Assembly: GCA_025351355.1 (NCBI GenBank)
Contig: JANXWC010000185.1
Coordinates: forward strand, 1-64,000
DNA from: Hyphomicrobiaceae bacterium
GTDB lineage: Bacteria; Pseudomonadota; Alphaproteobacteria; Rhizobiales; Hyphomicrobiaceae
Length of the DNA stretch: 64,000 bases
Reading direction: 5' to 3'
Numbering within the stretch: position 1 is the first letter of the stretch; the number at the start of each line of letters is the position of its first letter. The notes under the pieces are model-generated. The model worked only from the letters and a program-made list of their open reading frames with translations, did not search any database and was not told where the DNA came from. This document shows, in pieces, positions 8,410 through 17,472 of the stretch. The position numbers and the translations under genes are program-made.

Positions 8410-9284
8410 TGTTTCGGACGCGGTGCCCCAACCGGGCTGGTCAAATACTTGAGAAAGTCGTTGTCCGGCGACATCAGCATGCGGGTGCCGGGCTTGATGC
8501 CGTTCTCGTAGGCCTGCATGTTGCGATAGAAGCGGAAGAAATCCGCGTCCTTGCTATAGGCTTCGGCGAAGACGTGGTTGCGTTCGGCATCACCATCGCC
8601 GCGTAGCAGTTCGCTTTTACGCGTAGCCTCGGCCTTGATGACGGTCGCCTCGCGATCGGCAGTTGCGCGGATGCGGTTTGCCTCACCCGTGCCTTGCGCG
8701 CGCCAGTCGGCGGCTTCCCGCTGACGTTCGGCGCGCATGCGGTCAAACACGCTCTTTGAGTTCTGCGGCGGCAGGTCGGCACGCTTGATGCGCACGTCGA
8801 CGACTTCCAGACCCAACTCTTTGCCTTCTTCGTTGACCTGCTTGGCGATGCGCTTCATCAGGTCCTCGCGCTTGTCGCGCACAAGTTCCTGAAACGTCGC
8901 ACTGCCGAGCACGCGACGCATTGCCGAATCCATGATCGGCCCCAGCGTACGCCTGACGCCAGTCTCGTTCTGGATCGTCTGGAAGAACTTCAACGGATCA
9001 GTGATGCGGTAGCGGGCAAACGCATCGACAACCAAGCGCTTCTGATCCGATGCCGTTATTTCCTGCGGCTTGGTATCCAAGTCGAGGATCCGCTTATCGA
9101 AGTATTCGACGGTCTGATAAAACGGGATTTTCCAATGTAGTCCAGGCTGATCGACGATACCGATCGGCTTGCCGACGGCGAGCAGAAGTACCTGTTGGTT
9201 CTGTTCGACGACGTAGAAGGACAGGTAGGCGGCGATGGTGCCCAGTCCGAGTAGAACCATCAGAGAGGCGAGAAATGCACGCAT
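8406..9284 (-). CDS. hflC: Protease modulator HflC
   Basis: A 292-residue SPFH/prohibitin-domain protein with one N-terminal membrane anchor (about 5-26) and a periplasmic body. HflC pairs with HflK to form a large cage around the membrane protease FtsH and limits its activity. Family signatures visible are QNQQVLLLAVGKP, GLHWKIPFYQTVEYFDKR and a long coiled-coil-like stretch rich in R, E and A (about 165-235). It starts 14 nt after hflK and overlaps the next gene. Confidence 0.95.
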   Translation of the reverse strand: MRAFLASLMVLLGLGTIAAYLSFYVVEQNQQVLLLAVGKPIGIVDQPGLHWKIPFYQTVEYFDKRILDLDTKPQEITASDQKRLVVDAFARYRITDPLKFFQTIQNETGVRRTLGPIMDSAMRRVLGSATFQELVRDKREDLMKRIAKQVNEEGKELGLEVVDVRIKRADLPPQNSKSVFDRMRAERQREAADWRAQGTGEANRIRATADREATVIKAEATRKSELLRGDGDAERNHVFAEAYSKDADFFRFYRNMQAYENGIKPGTRMLMSPDNDFLKYLTSPVGAPRPKQ

Positions 9285-9298
9285 GAGATTGGCCTCCC

Positions 9299-10456
9299 TT
9301 AGCGTTTCGGTTGCAATTGATCGAGCGACATGAATGGCACGACGCCCTGGCCGCCCTTTTGATCGAGAATGATGGTTTCACTCTGCGACATTACTTTTTC
9401 CATCGTCTCCAAGTAGATGCGCTGGCGCGTTACGTCGGGCGCTTTCTTGTATTCCTCGTAGACCTTGAGAAAGCGTGCGGCTTGTCCGCTGGCTTCCGCG
9501 ACAGTCTGCTGCTTGTAGCCCTCAGCCGCCTGCAAAATGCGTTCGGCATCGCCATGTGCTTCTGGCACAATCTTGTTGGCGTAGGTCACAGCTTCGTTCT
9601 GAAGTTTTTCCTTGTCGGCGCGCGCCGCCTGGACGTCGCGGAAGGCGTCGATCACCTGCTCCGGTGGATCGACTTTCTGCAACTGCACCTGATCAATGCG
9701 GATGCCTGAACCGTAGTAGTCCAACACGCTCTGCATCAGGCGTTGCACGTCCTGTTCGGTTTTCTGCCGGGCTTCGGTCAGGATCGGCTGAATGTTTGAT
9801 TGGCCGACGACCTCGCGCATGACGCTTTCGGCCACTTCCTTTACCGTCGTCTCCGGCTTTTCGATGTTGAAAAGGTAGTCTTGAACCTTGTCGGGCCTGA
9901 TCGACCACCGCACGACGAAATCAACGTCGACGATGTTCTCGTCACCCGTCAGCATGAGGCTCTCTTCGGGCACGTCACGGGCTGTGGTCGTATAAGCCCG
10001 ACCGCGATCGGATGATCGACGGCCGATCTCAAGCACGTTTTGGCGGGTGACCGTCGGATAACGCACTTCCTCGATCGGCGGCGGCAACTTCAAATGCCAG
10101 CCCGGTTCGGCCTTGCGCACGTACTTGCCGAATTGCATGACGATGCCGACTTGGTCGGGGTTGACGCGGAAAGTGAAGGCCCAAATGCCCGCCAGTACCG
10201 CCAGCACCATGACGCCGAGGAAGATTACGGAACTCGGCAAGCCACCGCCGCCAGTACCGCCGCCGCCCGGCATGACGCGACGCAGTTTCTCCTGGCTACG
10301 CTTCAACAAATCTTCAAGATCAGGTGGTTGGTTGCCGCCGCCGGAGCCGCCGCTGGGGCCTTGACCCCATGGGCCGCCACCGCCTTTGTTGCCCCCCGAA
10401 CCCCACGGCCCGCCGCCGCCACTTCCACCGCCACCACTCTGGTTGTTCCAAGGCAT
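9299..10456 (-). CDS. hflK: FtsH protease activity modulator HflK
   Basis: A 385-residue SPFH protein, partner of HflC. The first 45 or so residues are an unusually pure glycine/proline-rich tail facing the cytoplasm (GGGGSGGGGPWGSGG type), followed by a linker, a transmembrane helix at about 77-97, and the SPFH domain beginning VNPDQVGIVMQFGKY. The charged C-terminal helix region carries the oligomerisation coiled coil. Glycine-rich HflK tails are normal in this group, though this one is long. The ATG at 10456 opens an hflK-hflC-DUF2065 operon, 211 nt downstream of folA. Confidence 0.95.
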   Translation of the reverse strand: MPWNNQSGGGGSGGGGPWGSGGNKGGGGPWGQGPSGGSGGGNQPPDLEDLLKRSQEKLRRVMPGGGGTGGGGLPSSVIFLGVMVLAVLAGIWAFTFRVNPDQVGIVMQFGKYVRKAEPGWHLKLPPPIEEVRYPTVTRQNVLEIGRRSSDRGRAYTTTARDVPEESLMLTGDENIVDVDFVVRWSIRPDKVQDYLFNIEKPETTVKEVAESVMREVVGQSNIQPILTEARQKTEQDVQRLMQSVLDYYGSGIRIDQVQLQKVDPPEQVIDAFRDVQAARADKEKLQNEAVTYANKIVPEAHGDAERILQAAEGYKQQTVAEASGQAARFLKVYEEYKKAPDVTRQRIYLETMEKVMSQSETIILDQKGGQGVVPFMSLDQLQPKR

Positions 10457-10667
10457 AAATAGTTGACCTTCTGCGAACGAAGTTGAGGAATGGACGCTGG
10501 GCAGTTACGGTAGCCGGTTTTGTCAGCAATGGCCGTTTGGCATTGTTCCTAAGCTGCCCGCTTATAGGCCACTCCTGTCAGGAGAAGCAATTGGATCGCT
10601 GTTAAATCGGGCTTTGCACGTCGACAATCAAGTACACAGCGAAAGTAAGTGAAGCGCTAAGTTCCAC

Positions 10668-11192
10668 CTACTTGATGCGTTGGTAAACGCAGGCTGTTGC
10701 GCCGAGCATGTCAGGGGTGCTTGCCTGAATAACCGTCTCTTCGAGCAGCAACCATTGGTCGGAGTTCAGGGCGGGGAAGTAGGTGTCACCTTCGGGATTT
10801 GTTGCAACACGTGTCAGATAGACACGCGCAGCCAGCGGCAGGGCCTGTCGAAAAATCTCTGCGCCGCCGAGGACCATGATTTCCATGACACCGGAGGCTG
10901 ACGCGGCAATACGTGCGGCGGCCAGTGCCTCCTCAAGCGAGCCGACGACAGTTGTGCCGTCGGCGGTGAAAGCTTGGTCCCTGGTGATCACAATATTGGT
11001 GCGACCGGGCAGGGGTTTGCCGATCGATTGGAATGTCTTGCGGCCCATGATAACGGGCTTGCCCATGGTCCGAGAGCGGAAATACTTGAGTTCCGAGGGC
11101 AGATGCCAGGGCATTCGGCCGTCGCGACCGATAACACCGTTCTCTGCAGCAGCCACAATCAGACAGATGGCCGCCGGTGAAGTTTGAGGCAT
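10668..11192 (-). CDS. folA: Dihydrofolate reductase
   Basis: A 174-residue DHFR, which reduces dihydrofolate to tetrahydrofolate with NADPH, regenerating the cofactor oxidised by ThyA. Motifs are GVIGRDGRMPWHLPSELKYF (Met20 loop and acidic substrate residue region), IMGRKTFQSIG for NADPH binding, and VLGGAEIFRQALP for the pyrophosphate site. It lies 15 nt downstream of thyA, forming the standard thymidylate pair. Confidence 0.95.
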   Translation of the reverse strand: MPQTSPAAICLIVAAAENGVIGRDGRMPWHLPSELKYFRSRTMGKPVIMGRKTFQSIGKPLPGRTNIVITRDQAFTADGTTVVGSLEEALAAARIAASASGVMEIMVLGGAEIFRQALPLAARVYLTRVATNPEGDTYFPALNSDQWLLLEETVIQASTPDMLGATACVYQRIK

Positions 11193-11207
11193 ATTGTTTG
11201 GGTGCTC

Positions 11208-12002
11208 TTAAACGGCGACCGGCGCTTTGATGTGCGGCGATGGATCATAGCCGGTGAGGCGGAAATCGTCGAATGTGAAGCCGTCGATGGCGTTAACTTT
11301 GCGGGTAAATTCAAGCTTGGGCAACGGCTTGGGTGAGCGAGAAAGCTGCAGGTCGGCTTGCTCGAGGTGATTGAGATAGAGGTGCGCGTCGCCCAAGGTG
11401 TGCACGAAATCGCCCGGTTTCAGACCGGTGACTTCGGCCATCATCAGCGTCAGCAGGGCGTAGCTGGCAATATTGAAGGGCACGCCGAGAAAGATGTCGG
11501 CCGAGCGCTGGTAGAGCTGGCACGACAGCTTGCCGTCGGCCACGTAGAACTGGAAGAGGCAGTGACACGGCGCCAGCGCCATGGCCGGAATGTCGGCGGG
11601 ATTCCATGCAGAAACGATCAACCGGCGGCTGTCGGGGTTGGTTTTGATCGCTTGGACGACATCTGCGATCTGGTCGATGGTACGCCCATCCGGTGCGGCC
11701 CATGAGCGCCATTGCTTGCCGTACACAGGTCCGAGATCGCCATCGGCGCGCGCCCACTCATCCCAGATGGAGACGCGGTTGGCCTTGAGATAGGTGATGT
11801 TGGTGTCGCCAGCCAGAAACCATAGCAATTCATGAACGATGGATTTGAGGTGCAACTTCTTGGTCGTCACCATCGGAAAGCCGTCAGCCAGATTGAACCG
11901 CATCTGATAGCCGAACAGACTGCGCGTTCCGGTGCCGGTGCGGTCGGTCTTTTGCGTGCCATGATCGCGCACGTGGCGCATGAGGTCGAGATACTGCTGC
12001 AT
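11208..12002 (-). CDS. thyA: Thymidylate synthase
   Basis: A 264-residue ThyA, which methylates dUMP to dTMP using methylenetetrahydrofolate. The catalytic Cys is C146 in APCHCLFQF, exactly where it lies in the E. coli enzyme. [11 protein letters not shown] binds phosphate and [13 protein letters not shown] completes the site. It leads the thyA-folA pair on the minus strand. Confidence 0.97.
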   Translation of the reverse strand: MQQYLDLMRHVRDHGTQKTDRTGTGTRSLFGYQMRFNLADGFPMVTTKKLHLKSIVHELLWFLAGDTNITYLKANRVSIWDEWARADGDLGPVYGKQWRSWAAPDGRTIDQIADVVQAIKTNPDSRRLIVSAWNPADIPAMALAPCHCLFQFYVADGKLSCQLYQRSADIFLGVPFNIASYALLTLMMAEVTGLKPGDFVHTLGDAHLYLNHLEQADLQLSRSPKPLPKLEFTRKVNAIDGFTFDDFRLTGYDPSPHIKAPVAV

Positions 12003-12122
12003 GAGGCATTTCTAGTGCGTTTCATGCGGTTGCAATAGTGGTAGGCGTGAATGAGATGGAAAAAACGGGTTCGTCCACAGTTTGATGACTGCTGCTTAAT
12101 ACCTGCTGCGGCCAATCAGCGT

Positions 12123-12962
12123 TCAAAATCCAAGCCAGTCCTTTGGAACGAAAATCAGGATCAAGGCGATGCCCATATTATAGATGGCGTGGCAAACCAG
12201 GGGAACGCGGAGGCTGCCGGTCCAACGCAGCATGAGCGCGAACGCCAGTCCAATGATGAACACTTCGACGAGTCCCGGAATCGAGTAGCCGGCATGGAGG
12301 GTCGTCCAGAACGTGGTGGTCACAGTTGCGGCGCCCCAATATCCTAGGCGCGTCGGCACCAGCGCGGTTTGAAGAAATCCGCGAAACAGCAGTTCCTCCG
12401 ACAGCGGCGCGCCAATGCCGATGACGACCAAAGCCAGTGGCCACCACGGTCCACGAAAGAGCCCGACCATTTCGCCGAGGTCGTTGCTCGGTTCATGCCG
12501 CAAAACAAAGTAGGTGAAGGCGGTGTAGGTCGCTACGACGGCCAGCATCGCGAAAAGCGCTTTGGCGTAAGTGGCCAAGCCGCCAGTGGGCGCCTTAAGC
12601 GCCAAAACGGACATGATTTGGTCGCCTTTTCTGGCGCGGGCCGCGAGCAAAGCCCCGATGATCATCATGACTTGGGCCGCCAGCATGGCCAGCAAAGGCT
12701 TGCCGCTGCGCGCCGCTTCGGCGGCTGAAAGATTTTCCGATCGAAGGGCCAGCAGGCCCCCGACTATGGCTACGCCTACGCTGAGTGCGACGATAAATAC
12801 CACGACACCGACCGCCGGACCGGGCCGCCAGCGGGAAATAGCGTCATAGGGGAGCAGGTCGAAGCGAGAATATTTGGATCGCCCTATCGATGGGCCGATG
12901 TCTACGTGGGGGAATGTGGCCAGCGCGGGGGCTGCCGGTCTCAAATTTTCTTCACCGGCCAC
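12123..12962 (-). CDS. CPBP family intramembrane metalloprotease
   Basis: A multi-pass membrane protein of 279 residues with the CPBP (CAAX protease/bacteriocin-processing, Abi) motifs: EELLFRG near 189 with the paired glutamates, a histidine in TLHAGYS near 223, and CHAIYN near 258. Members cleave or protect against peptides at the membrane; the target here is unknown. No ATG is available near the N-terminus. The GTG at 12962 is preferred over the TTG at 12980 because AAAGGA lies 8 nt before it. That also leaves the ssrA promoter, which overlaps the TTG, outside the coding part. The gene is divergent from ssrA. Confidence 0.8.
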   Translation of the reverse strand: MAGEENLRPAAPALATFPHVDIGPSIGRSKYSRFDLLPYDAISRWRPGPAVGVVVFIVALSVGVAIVGGLLALRSENLSAAEAARSGKPLLAMLAAQVMMIIGALLAARARKGDQIMSVLALKAPTGGLATYAKALFAMLAVVATYTAFTYFVLRHEPSNDLGEMVGLFRGPWWPLALVVIGIGAPLSEELLFRGFLQTALVPTRLGYWGAATVTTTFWTTLHAGYSIPGLVEVFIIGLAFALMLRWTGSLRVPLVCHAIYNMGIALILIFVPKDWLGF

Positions 12963-12974
12963 GTCGGCTGTCCT

Positions 12975-13004
12975 TTGCAACGGCTGCGAACGCGCCTATA
13001 TAAC
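12975..13004 (+). promoter_or_regulatory. Predicted sigma70 promoter of ssrA
   Basis: TTGCAA at 12975-12980 and TATATAAC at 12997-13004 are spaced 16-18 nt apart, a strong housekeeping-type promoter. Transcription would begin near 13010, just before the acceptor half of the tmRNA gene. Confidence 0.7.
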
Positions 13005-13009
13005 GTTTG

Positions 13010-13403
13010 CCGGAGCAATCCGGCTATGGTGATAAATCGACATCGTAATAAGCCTATCGGACCCGGGGGCGGTACCCGGCGCCTTCACCAGTTTGGCTGG
13101 TGTCTCGTGATCACCGCTGCGCACGGTCGGCCGCAAGGCTCGATAGCGTGCTCGGCGGCCGAGTCCTGGAAAGGATTCGCCGAGCACAAGCCGGTATGGG
13201 GGCGAAATAGGATCGACGAGGGTGTAAAGGGTGCTCTTTTGCCCGGCATGATACCGCCGTTATCGGGTCAAACTTATAGTTGCTAATGACAACTATGCAG
13301 AGGTCGCTATCGCTGCGTGATGCAGTGCTAGTCCTCGTTAGAAGTCCTACGGCTTTGCAGCTTTAGGCGCGGTTCGGAGGGCACCGGGCAACAGAAGCCC
13401 TCC
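13010..13403 (+). ncRNA. ssrA: Circularly permuted (two-piece) tmRNA gene
   Basis: The acceptor piece comes first and ends in a tRNA-like T arm (CCGGG, 7-nt loop, CCCGG; 13063-13079), the acceptor 3' strand CGCCTTC (13080-13086) and an encoded ACCA end at 13090. An intervening segment of about 107 nt (13091-13197) is expected to be removed. The coding piece then starts with GGGGGCG (13198-13204), which pairs with CGCCTTC through five Watson-Crick and two G-U pairs, followed by AAATAGGATCGACG, the conserved tmRNA D-arm region. The tag frame lies at 13282-13320. A 7-bp hairpin GGAGGGC/GCCCTCC (13376-13382/13397-13403) is near the 3' end and may be a terminator. The permuted arrangement is characteristic of alphaproteobacteria. 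The outer ends are estimates. Confidence 0.93.
13282..13320 (+). other. tmRNA proteolysis-tag reading frame (ANDNYAEVAIAA)
   Basis: Within the coding piece, codons GCT to GCG followed by TGA encode ANDNYAEVAIAA. The start ANDN and the end with two alanines are shared by alphaproteobacterial tags; the hydrophobic tail ending in AA is the ClpX recognition signal. The alanine carried by the tmRNA itself adds one residue in front. Confidence 0.9.
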
Positions 13404-13519
13404 ACTTCTTCGGCATTACCTGCGACTGTTTGCGGAAAGCGCACGCCGCACACTCCCTTGCTGCGGCGGGTAAAGTTAGTGTATGGCCAGTCCATGCAAC
13501 TGAAGTGGTTCCACTCCCG

Positions 13520-14224
13520 ATGACAGACGAGCGGCAGATCGACTACGACGCGCTCCTGCATGAGGCGTTTCGCGATGCGCAACGCAATGTCGTGCGCAAT
13601 ATTCTTATCAAAGTCGCGGAACTAGGGTTGCCGGGTGAGCATCACTTCTACATTTCGTTCAACACGCTTGCCAATGGTGTGTCGATCGCTCCCCGGCTGT
13701 TGCAAAAGTATCCGACTGAAATGACGATCGTACTGCAACATCGCTTCTGGGATTTGCTGGTCCACGCGGATCGTTTCGAGGTCAAGCTGACGTTTGACGG
13801 CATCCGTGAGCGTCTGGTGATACCGTTCTCCGCCGTCCGAATGTTTTTTGATCCCAGTGTCCCCTACGGACTGCAATTCGATGAAACCGGCGAGGGGCGC
13901 ACCTCGCACGGGGGTGAGGTGATGGGATTTACCGGCGCGCGCAACGGCACCCGCGCGAACGGTCGGACGCAAGGCGAGCGCGGTGAGCGGCCAGCCACTG
14001 AACGCAAGCGTACGCCGAAGAAGAAGGCAGACTCGTCCGCAGACATTTCAGGGGATGAAATCGGGCAGCGGCGTCCGGTTCCAGCGGAAAAGTCGCCGTC
14101 CGACAAAAGAGTGGCTACAAATGTGACTGAGGTCGCGCCGGCGCCGAAATCAGGACCGCGACTCGTGGAAACCGCCAACGACAGCGCAAAAGTCGTCAGT
14201 CTGGATCAGTTCCGCAAGAAGTAG
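13520..14224 (+). CDS. sspB: Alpha-type SspB, ClpXP adaptor for ssrA-tagged proteins
   Basis: A 234-residue SspB homologue (stringent starvation protein B family). Residues about 5-125 form the substrate-binding fold: YDALLHEAFRDAQRNVVRNIL, HHFYISFNT, VSIAPRLLQKYP, MTIVLQHRFWDL and the VPYGLQF strand. A long, basic, low-complexity linker then leads to the C-terminal KVVSLDQFRKK, the short ClpX-docking tail expected of such adaptors. The ATG at 13520 begins the conserved domain; upstream in-frame codons lack it. It follows ssrA on the same strand by about 120 nt, so the tagging RNA and the adaptor that delivers its products to ClpXP are neighbours. Confidence 0.92.
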   Translation: MTDERQIDYDALLHEAFRDAQRNVVRNILIKVAELGLPGEHHFYISFNTLANGVSIAPRLLQKYPTEMTIVLQHRFWDLLVHADRFEVKLTFDGIRERLVIPFSAVRMFFDPSVPYGLQFDETGEGRTSHGGEVMGFTGARNGTRANGRTQGERGERPATERKRTPKKKADSSADISGDEIGQRRPVPAEKSPSDKRVATNVTEVAPAPKSGPRLVETANDSAKVVSLDQFRKK

Positions 14225-14261
14225 GCGGGCGGCGTCGCAAGCACGAGAGCAGAGAGTGCCG

Positions 14262-14384
14262 ATGCTCGACGTTCCGACATTGACAGTGTTTGCGCTGGCA
14301 TGCGTCGCACTTGCAATGATGCCGGGCCTGGACATGCTATTGATCGCATCACGGTCAGCACGCGTCATGGCGATATCACTTTGA
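14262..14384 (+). pseudogene. LysE/RhtB exporter N-terminal remnant
   Basis: An ATG at 14262 opens 40 codons reading MLDVPTLTVFALACVALAMM and then PGLDMLLIASRSA before a TGA. This is the first helix and the P-G-x-D/N motif of LysE/RhtB family amino-acid exporters, usually about 205 residues long. Nothing of the other helices follows before the TRAP gene starts at 14409, so the gene looks truncated by deletion. Confidence 0.65.
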
Positions 14385-14408
14385 TCAGCCAATCACCGAG
14401 TATCCTTT

Positions 14409-15455
14409 ATGAGAACTTCGCGTCGCGCCGTGCTCGGCAGTTTGCCGGCGGTGGTATCGGCACCAGCACTCGTACGTGCCCAGGCTGCACCGAGACGTTG
14501 GCGGATGGTGACGTCGTGGAGCAAAAATCTTCCTGGTCCTGGCATTTCCGCGGATCGACTGGCCCAACGCATCAATGCCATGAGCCAGGGCGAAATCGGC
14601 ATTGAAGTTTTTCCGGCCGGCACCATAGTTCCTGCGTTTGGCGTGCTGGACGGCATCGCTTCCGGCGCTGTCGAGATGGGGCACACGGCCGCGCTTTTCT
14701 GGTCTGGAAAAATGGCGGCAGCGCCTTTGTTCACGACCGTTCCATTCGGTCTAAGTCCGCAAGCGCATATCGGTTGGCTGGCCGGCGGAGGGCAGGCATT
14801 GTGGGATGAGCTGTATGCAACTCAAGGCGTCAAGCCGCTCGTTGGTGGGAACACCGGACCTTCGGCTGGCGGCTGGTTCAAGCGCGAAATTGTCTCGCTT
14901 GCAGATTTGAAGGGTTTGCGGATTCGGGCGACCGGCTTGGGTGGCGAAGTTTACTACGCACTCGGTGCGACTGCGATTGCGATCCCGCCGTCAGATACAT
15001 ATGCCTCGCTCGAACGGGGCGTCATCGACGCGGTGGAATTGCTGGCGCCGGTCAACGATCAGCCGCTCGGCCTCAACAAGATAGCGCCTTACTATGCGTT
15101 TCCAGGCTTCAACAAGCCCAACGGTGTCAGTGAAACCCTGATTTCGTTGAAGCTGTGGCAGGAGCTTCCGGAGCACTTGCGCACCATTGTTACGGCCGCC
15201 TGTCATGCTGAACACGACATCGCGCTGGGCGAGGCAGAGATCGCCAATGGGCGGGCTTTACGGGAACTTGTCGGCACGGGAACGAAACCGATGTTGTTCC
15301 CGAGCGAGGTGATCGCTGCTGCTCGTGTCGCCGCCGAGGCGGCGCTCAGCCGCATTGCGGATAAGGACACACTTTCCGGCAGGATTGTCGGCAGCTACCT
15401 GCAGGCTGCGGAAGCCGCGCGCGCGTGGAGTAATGTATCGCTGCTGCGCGGGTAA
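14409..15455 (+). CDS. TRAP transporter substrate-binding protein (DctP family)
   Basis: A 348-residue periplasmic binding protein of the DctP/TRAP type. A twin-arginine-like signal (TSRRAVLGSLPAVVSAPALVRAQA) is followed by WRMVTSWSKNLPGPG, SGAVEMGHTA, the substrate arginine region LRIRATGLGGEVYYALGA and the ERGVIDAVELLAP motif. This profile resembles TRAP binding proteins for 2-oxo acids or mandelate-type ligands; the ligand is not certain. No DctQ or DctM membrane subunit gene is adjacent, so it must borrow a permease encoded elsewhere or be an orphan. Confidence 0.88.
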   Translation: MRTSRRAVLGSLPAVVSAPALVRAQAAPRRWRMVTSWSKNLPGPGISADRLAQRINAMSQGEIGIEVFPAGTIVPAFGVLDGIASGAVEMGHTAALFWSGKMAAAPLFTTVPFGLSPQAHIGWLAGGGQALWDELYATQGVKPLVGGNTGPSAGGWFKREIVSLADLKGLRIRATGLGGEVYYALGATAIAIPPSDTYASLERGVIDAVELLAPVNDQPLGLNKIAPYYAFPGFNKPNGVSETLISLKLWQELPEHLRTIVTAACHAEHDIALGEAEIANGRALRELVGTGTKPMLFPSEVIAAARVAAEAALSRIADKDTLSGRIVGSYLQAAEAARAWSNVSLLRG

Positions 15456-15472
15456 CGGCGCGCGACGTCAGT

Positions 15473-16279
15473 TCAATTCACGCAGCGGCCCACGTAGCCA
15501 TGCGAGGTTGCTGCTTCGAAATCGGCGACGGAAACGCCGTGCCCATCGAACAAGGTTGCAATCTGATTGCCGATGCCGAACTTTTCGTTGGCGCGCCGAC
15601 GCTCGTTCAAGGCGCGAACAATATTCCACTCGTCATGAGCGCCGCGGCTGATGTTGGTCGAGGCTTTGAAGGCGTAGAAGTTTCTAAAGGCCGATCGCGT
15701 CAAACCCTTTTCAACGGCCTTCTGCAAATCTGCGTCCGATTTGGCGCGCTTGTCGAAATACTGTTCGAGTTTTGCCATATCGCCTTGTCCGTCCAGGCCA
15801 AAATGGCGCGCGAAATCCAACGGGCCCACGAAATAGGCGAAGTCTATGGCTCCCAGTCCGTCGGTACCTTCAAGGACACTCGACCACATCAGCATGTAAT
15901 CGGCGCCAGTGCCGTTGGGAATGTTGGCCTCAGCTACGGCAGGATTGAGAATCCACACCTGGTCGGGGCCGAAACGCTTTTCGACGGCCGACTTTACGCT
16001 GGCGGCTACTTCGGCATTAATATGGTAGACGCCGCCGCCAATGCCGGACAAGGGGACACTCAGATATCCGATGGCCTTGCCGGCTTGGCGTTGAATTGCG
16101 ATCTGCTCGCGGAAAGAGGCGACGTTTTTGTCGATTGTCGCTTTGACGGCGGCGGTGACGCAATAGCAGATCTCGAGTTTGGTGCACTCGGATGCTTTCT
16201 GCGCCTGAGCAATCGGCGTAGTAGTCGCGATCGACGTTGACAGCGCAATTGCAATCGTCAGCCGTTTCAAGGCGTCCAT
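15473..16279 (-). CDS. Secreted protein of unknown function
   Basis: The best start is the ATG at 16279 (MDALKRLTIAIALSTSIATT), giving a 268-residue protein with a cleavable signal peptide ending near AQA. Four cysteines lie early (SECTKLEICYC) and one at the very end (GYVGRCVN), suggesting periplasmic disulfides. No domain is recognised. A central PLSGIGGGVYHINAEVA stretch and a charged RALNERRRANEKFG region are the most distinctive parts. It lies tail to tail with the TRAP binding protein (17 nt apart) and 64 nt downstream of the alpha/beta hydrolase gene. Confidence 0.65.
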   Translation of the reverse strand: MDALKRLTIAIALSTSIATTTPIAQAQKASECTKLEICYCVTAAVKATIDKNVASFREQIAIQRQAGKAIGYLSVPLSGIGGGVYHINAEVAASVKSAVEKRFGPDQVWILNPAVAEANIPNGTGADYMLMWSSVLEGTDGLGAIDFAYFVGPLDFARHFGLDGQGDMAKLEQYFDKRAKSDADLQKAVEKGLTRSAFRNFYAFKASTNISRGAHDEWNIVRALNERRRANEKFGIGNQIATLFDGHGVSVADFEAATSHGYVGRCVN

Positions 16280-16343
16280 CGAATGCTCCGTGATTTTGTA
16301 TGATTGAATTCTCAGGCGGCTGCAGAAAATAATTGCGGACTGG

Positions 16344-17435
16344 TCAATCACCCCGTTGTGGGGCGGTCGCGAGGAAGCCTCGCAGCTGTTGTTGCCAGAA
16401 TTTTGCGTTGCCGGTGGTCAGGTGGCCGCGCGTCGCGTCGCTGGTCGGAATTAGAAAAAGTTTGGCGTTCTTAATGCGTTTCAGTTCACGCTCCATCACG
16501 CCGGTTTCGGGCGGATTGCGCTCATCGTCGGCGGAATTGATGGCCAGCAGGGCCGCCTCGATACGCTCCAACTGGGGTGAGGGATTATAATCGCGCGATG
16601 AATCCCACTGGTACAGCACATCGTTGGCGTCGCCTGCGAAGGGTGCCGCCAGGCGCTCGTCGAGAATTTTATCCGCGGTCGCCCGGGTTGGGGCTGCTGC
16701 TTGATGCGCGATCGAGCCACCCGCCGTGGCGATGCCGTAGAAGACGCTGGCTATCCTCGCCGACTTCGGCTGCGCGGTATAATCGCCGCCCTTCCAATCG
16801 GGGTCGTTGCGGATGCTGTCGGTGATCAGGCGGCGCAGCATCCAGTTGCGGCTGGACATCTCGCTTGGTTGCGCGGCCATCGGCACGAGCGCATCCATGA
16901 ACCCGGGGTATTTGACGCCCCACGCCCATGTCTCCATGCTGCCCATAGAATTGCCCAACACCAAGCGTAAATGTTTGATCCCCAAGCCTTCAGTCAGAAG
17001 GCGGTACTGCGCGGTGATCATATCATCGTAGGTGTAGCGCGGAAATTTCGCTCGCAACCCGTCGGATGGTTTGGCTGATTTGCCGTGTCCGATCGCGTCA
17101 GGCAGGATGATAAAATATTTGCTCGCGTCCAACACCTGTCCGGGACCGAACAACTCGCCGGCAAAAGTTGGCGTCAACAATCCCGTACCGGATCCCGTGG
17201 TGCCGTGGAGAATAACCACGGGTGGCGAGGCAGGATCGCCAATGGTCGTGTAATGCAACCGTAATTCGGCGACGACCTCACCGGTCGCGAAACGGAAGTC
17301 GCGCGCGATCCAGTCCGCTTCCTTGGGCGCGGGGTAGTCGAGCGCCTGTGCCTTGTGTGCAGATGCCACCAGGATGGCCACAATGACCCATGCGACTGCC
17401 GCGGAAAACCGCCGGCACTGATGCAGGTTCCACAT
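16344..17435 (-). CDS. Alpha/beta-fold hydrolase, homoserine acetyltransferase-like, exported
   Basis: A 363-residue protein starting at the ATG at 17435, which has a GGGGGAAG ribosome site upstream and begins a signal peptide ending near AQA. The fold shows VVILHGTTGSG (oxyanion region), the nucleophile elbow LGNSMGSMETW (MetX-like GxSxG), and a C-terminal TRGHLTTGNAKFW with the likely catalytic His. MetX-family enzymes transfer acyl groups to homoserine in the cytoplasm; this exported relative more probably hydrolyses an ester. Activity is not known. Confidence 0.85.
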   Translation of the reverse strand: MWNLHQCRRFSAAVAWVIVAILVASAHKAQALDYPAPKEADWIARDFRFATGEVVAELRLHYTTIGDPASPPVVILHGTTGSGTGLLTPTFAGELFGPGQVLDASKYFIILPDAIGHGKSAKPSDGLRAKFPRYTYDDMITAQYRLLTEGLGIKHLRLVLGNSMGSMETWAWGVKYPGFMDALVPMAAQPSEMSSRNWMLRRLITDSIRNDPDWKGGDYTAQPKSARIASVFYGIATAGGSIAHQAAAPTRATADKILDERLAAPFAGDANDVLYQWDSSRDYNPSPQLERIEAALLAINSADDERNPPETGVMERELKRIKNAKLFLIPTSDATRGHLTTGNAKFWQQQLRGFLATAPQRGD

Positions 17436-17472
17436 CGTTTTCTTCCCCCGTCTTGCTTTGTTGGCGTGGTAA

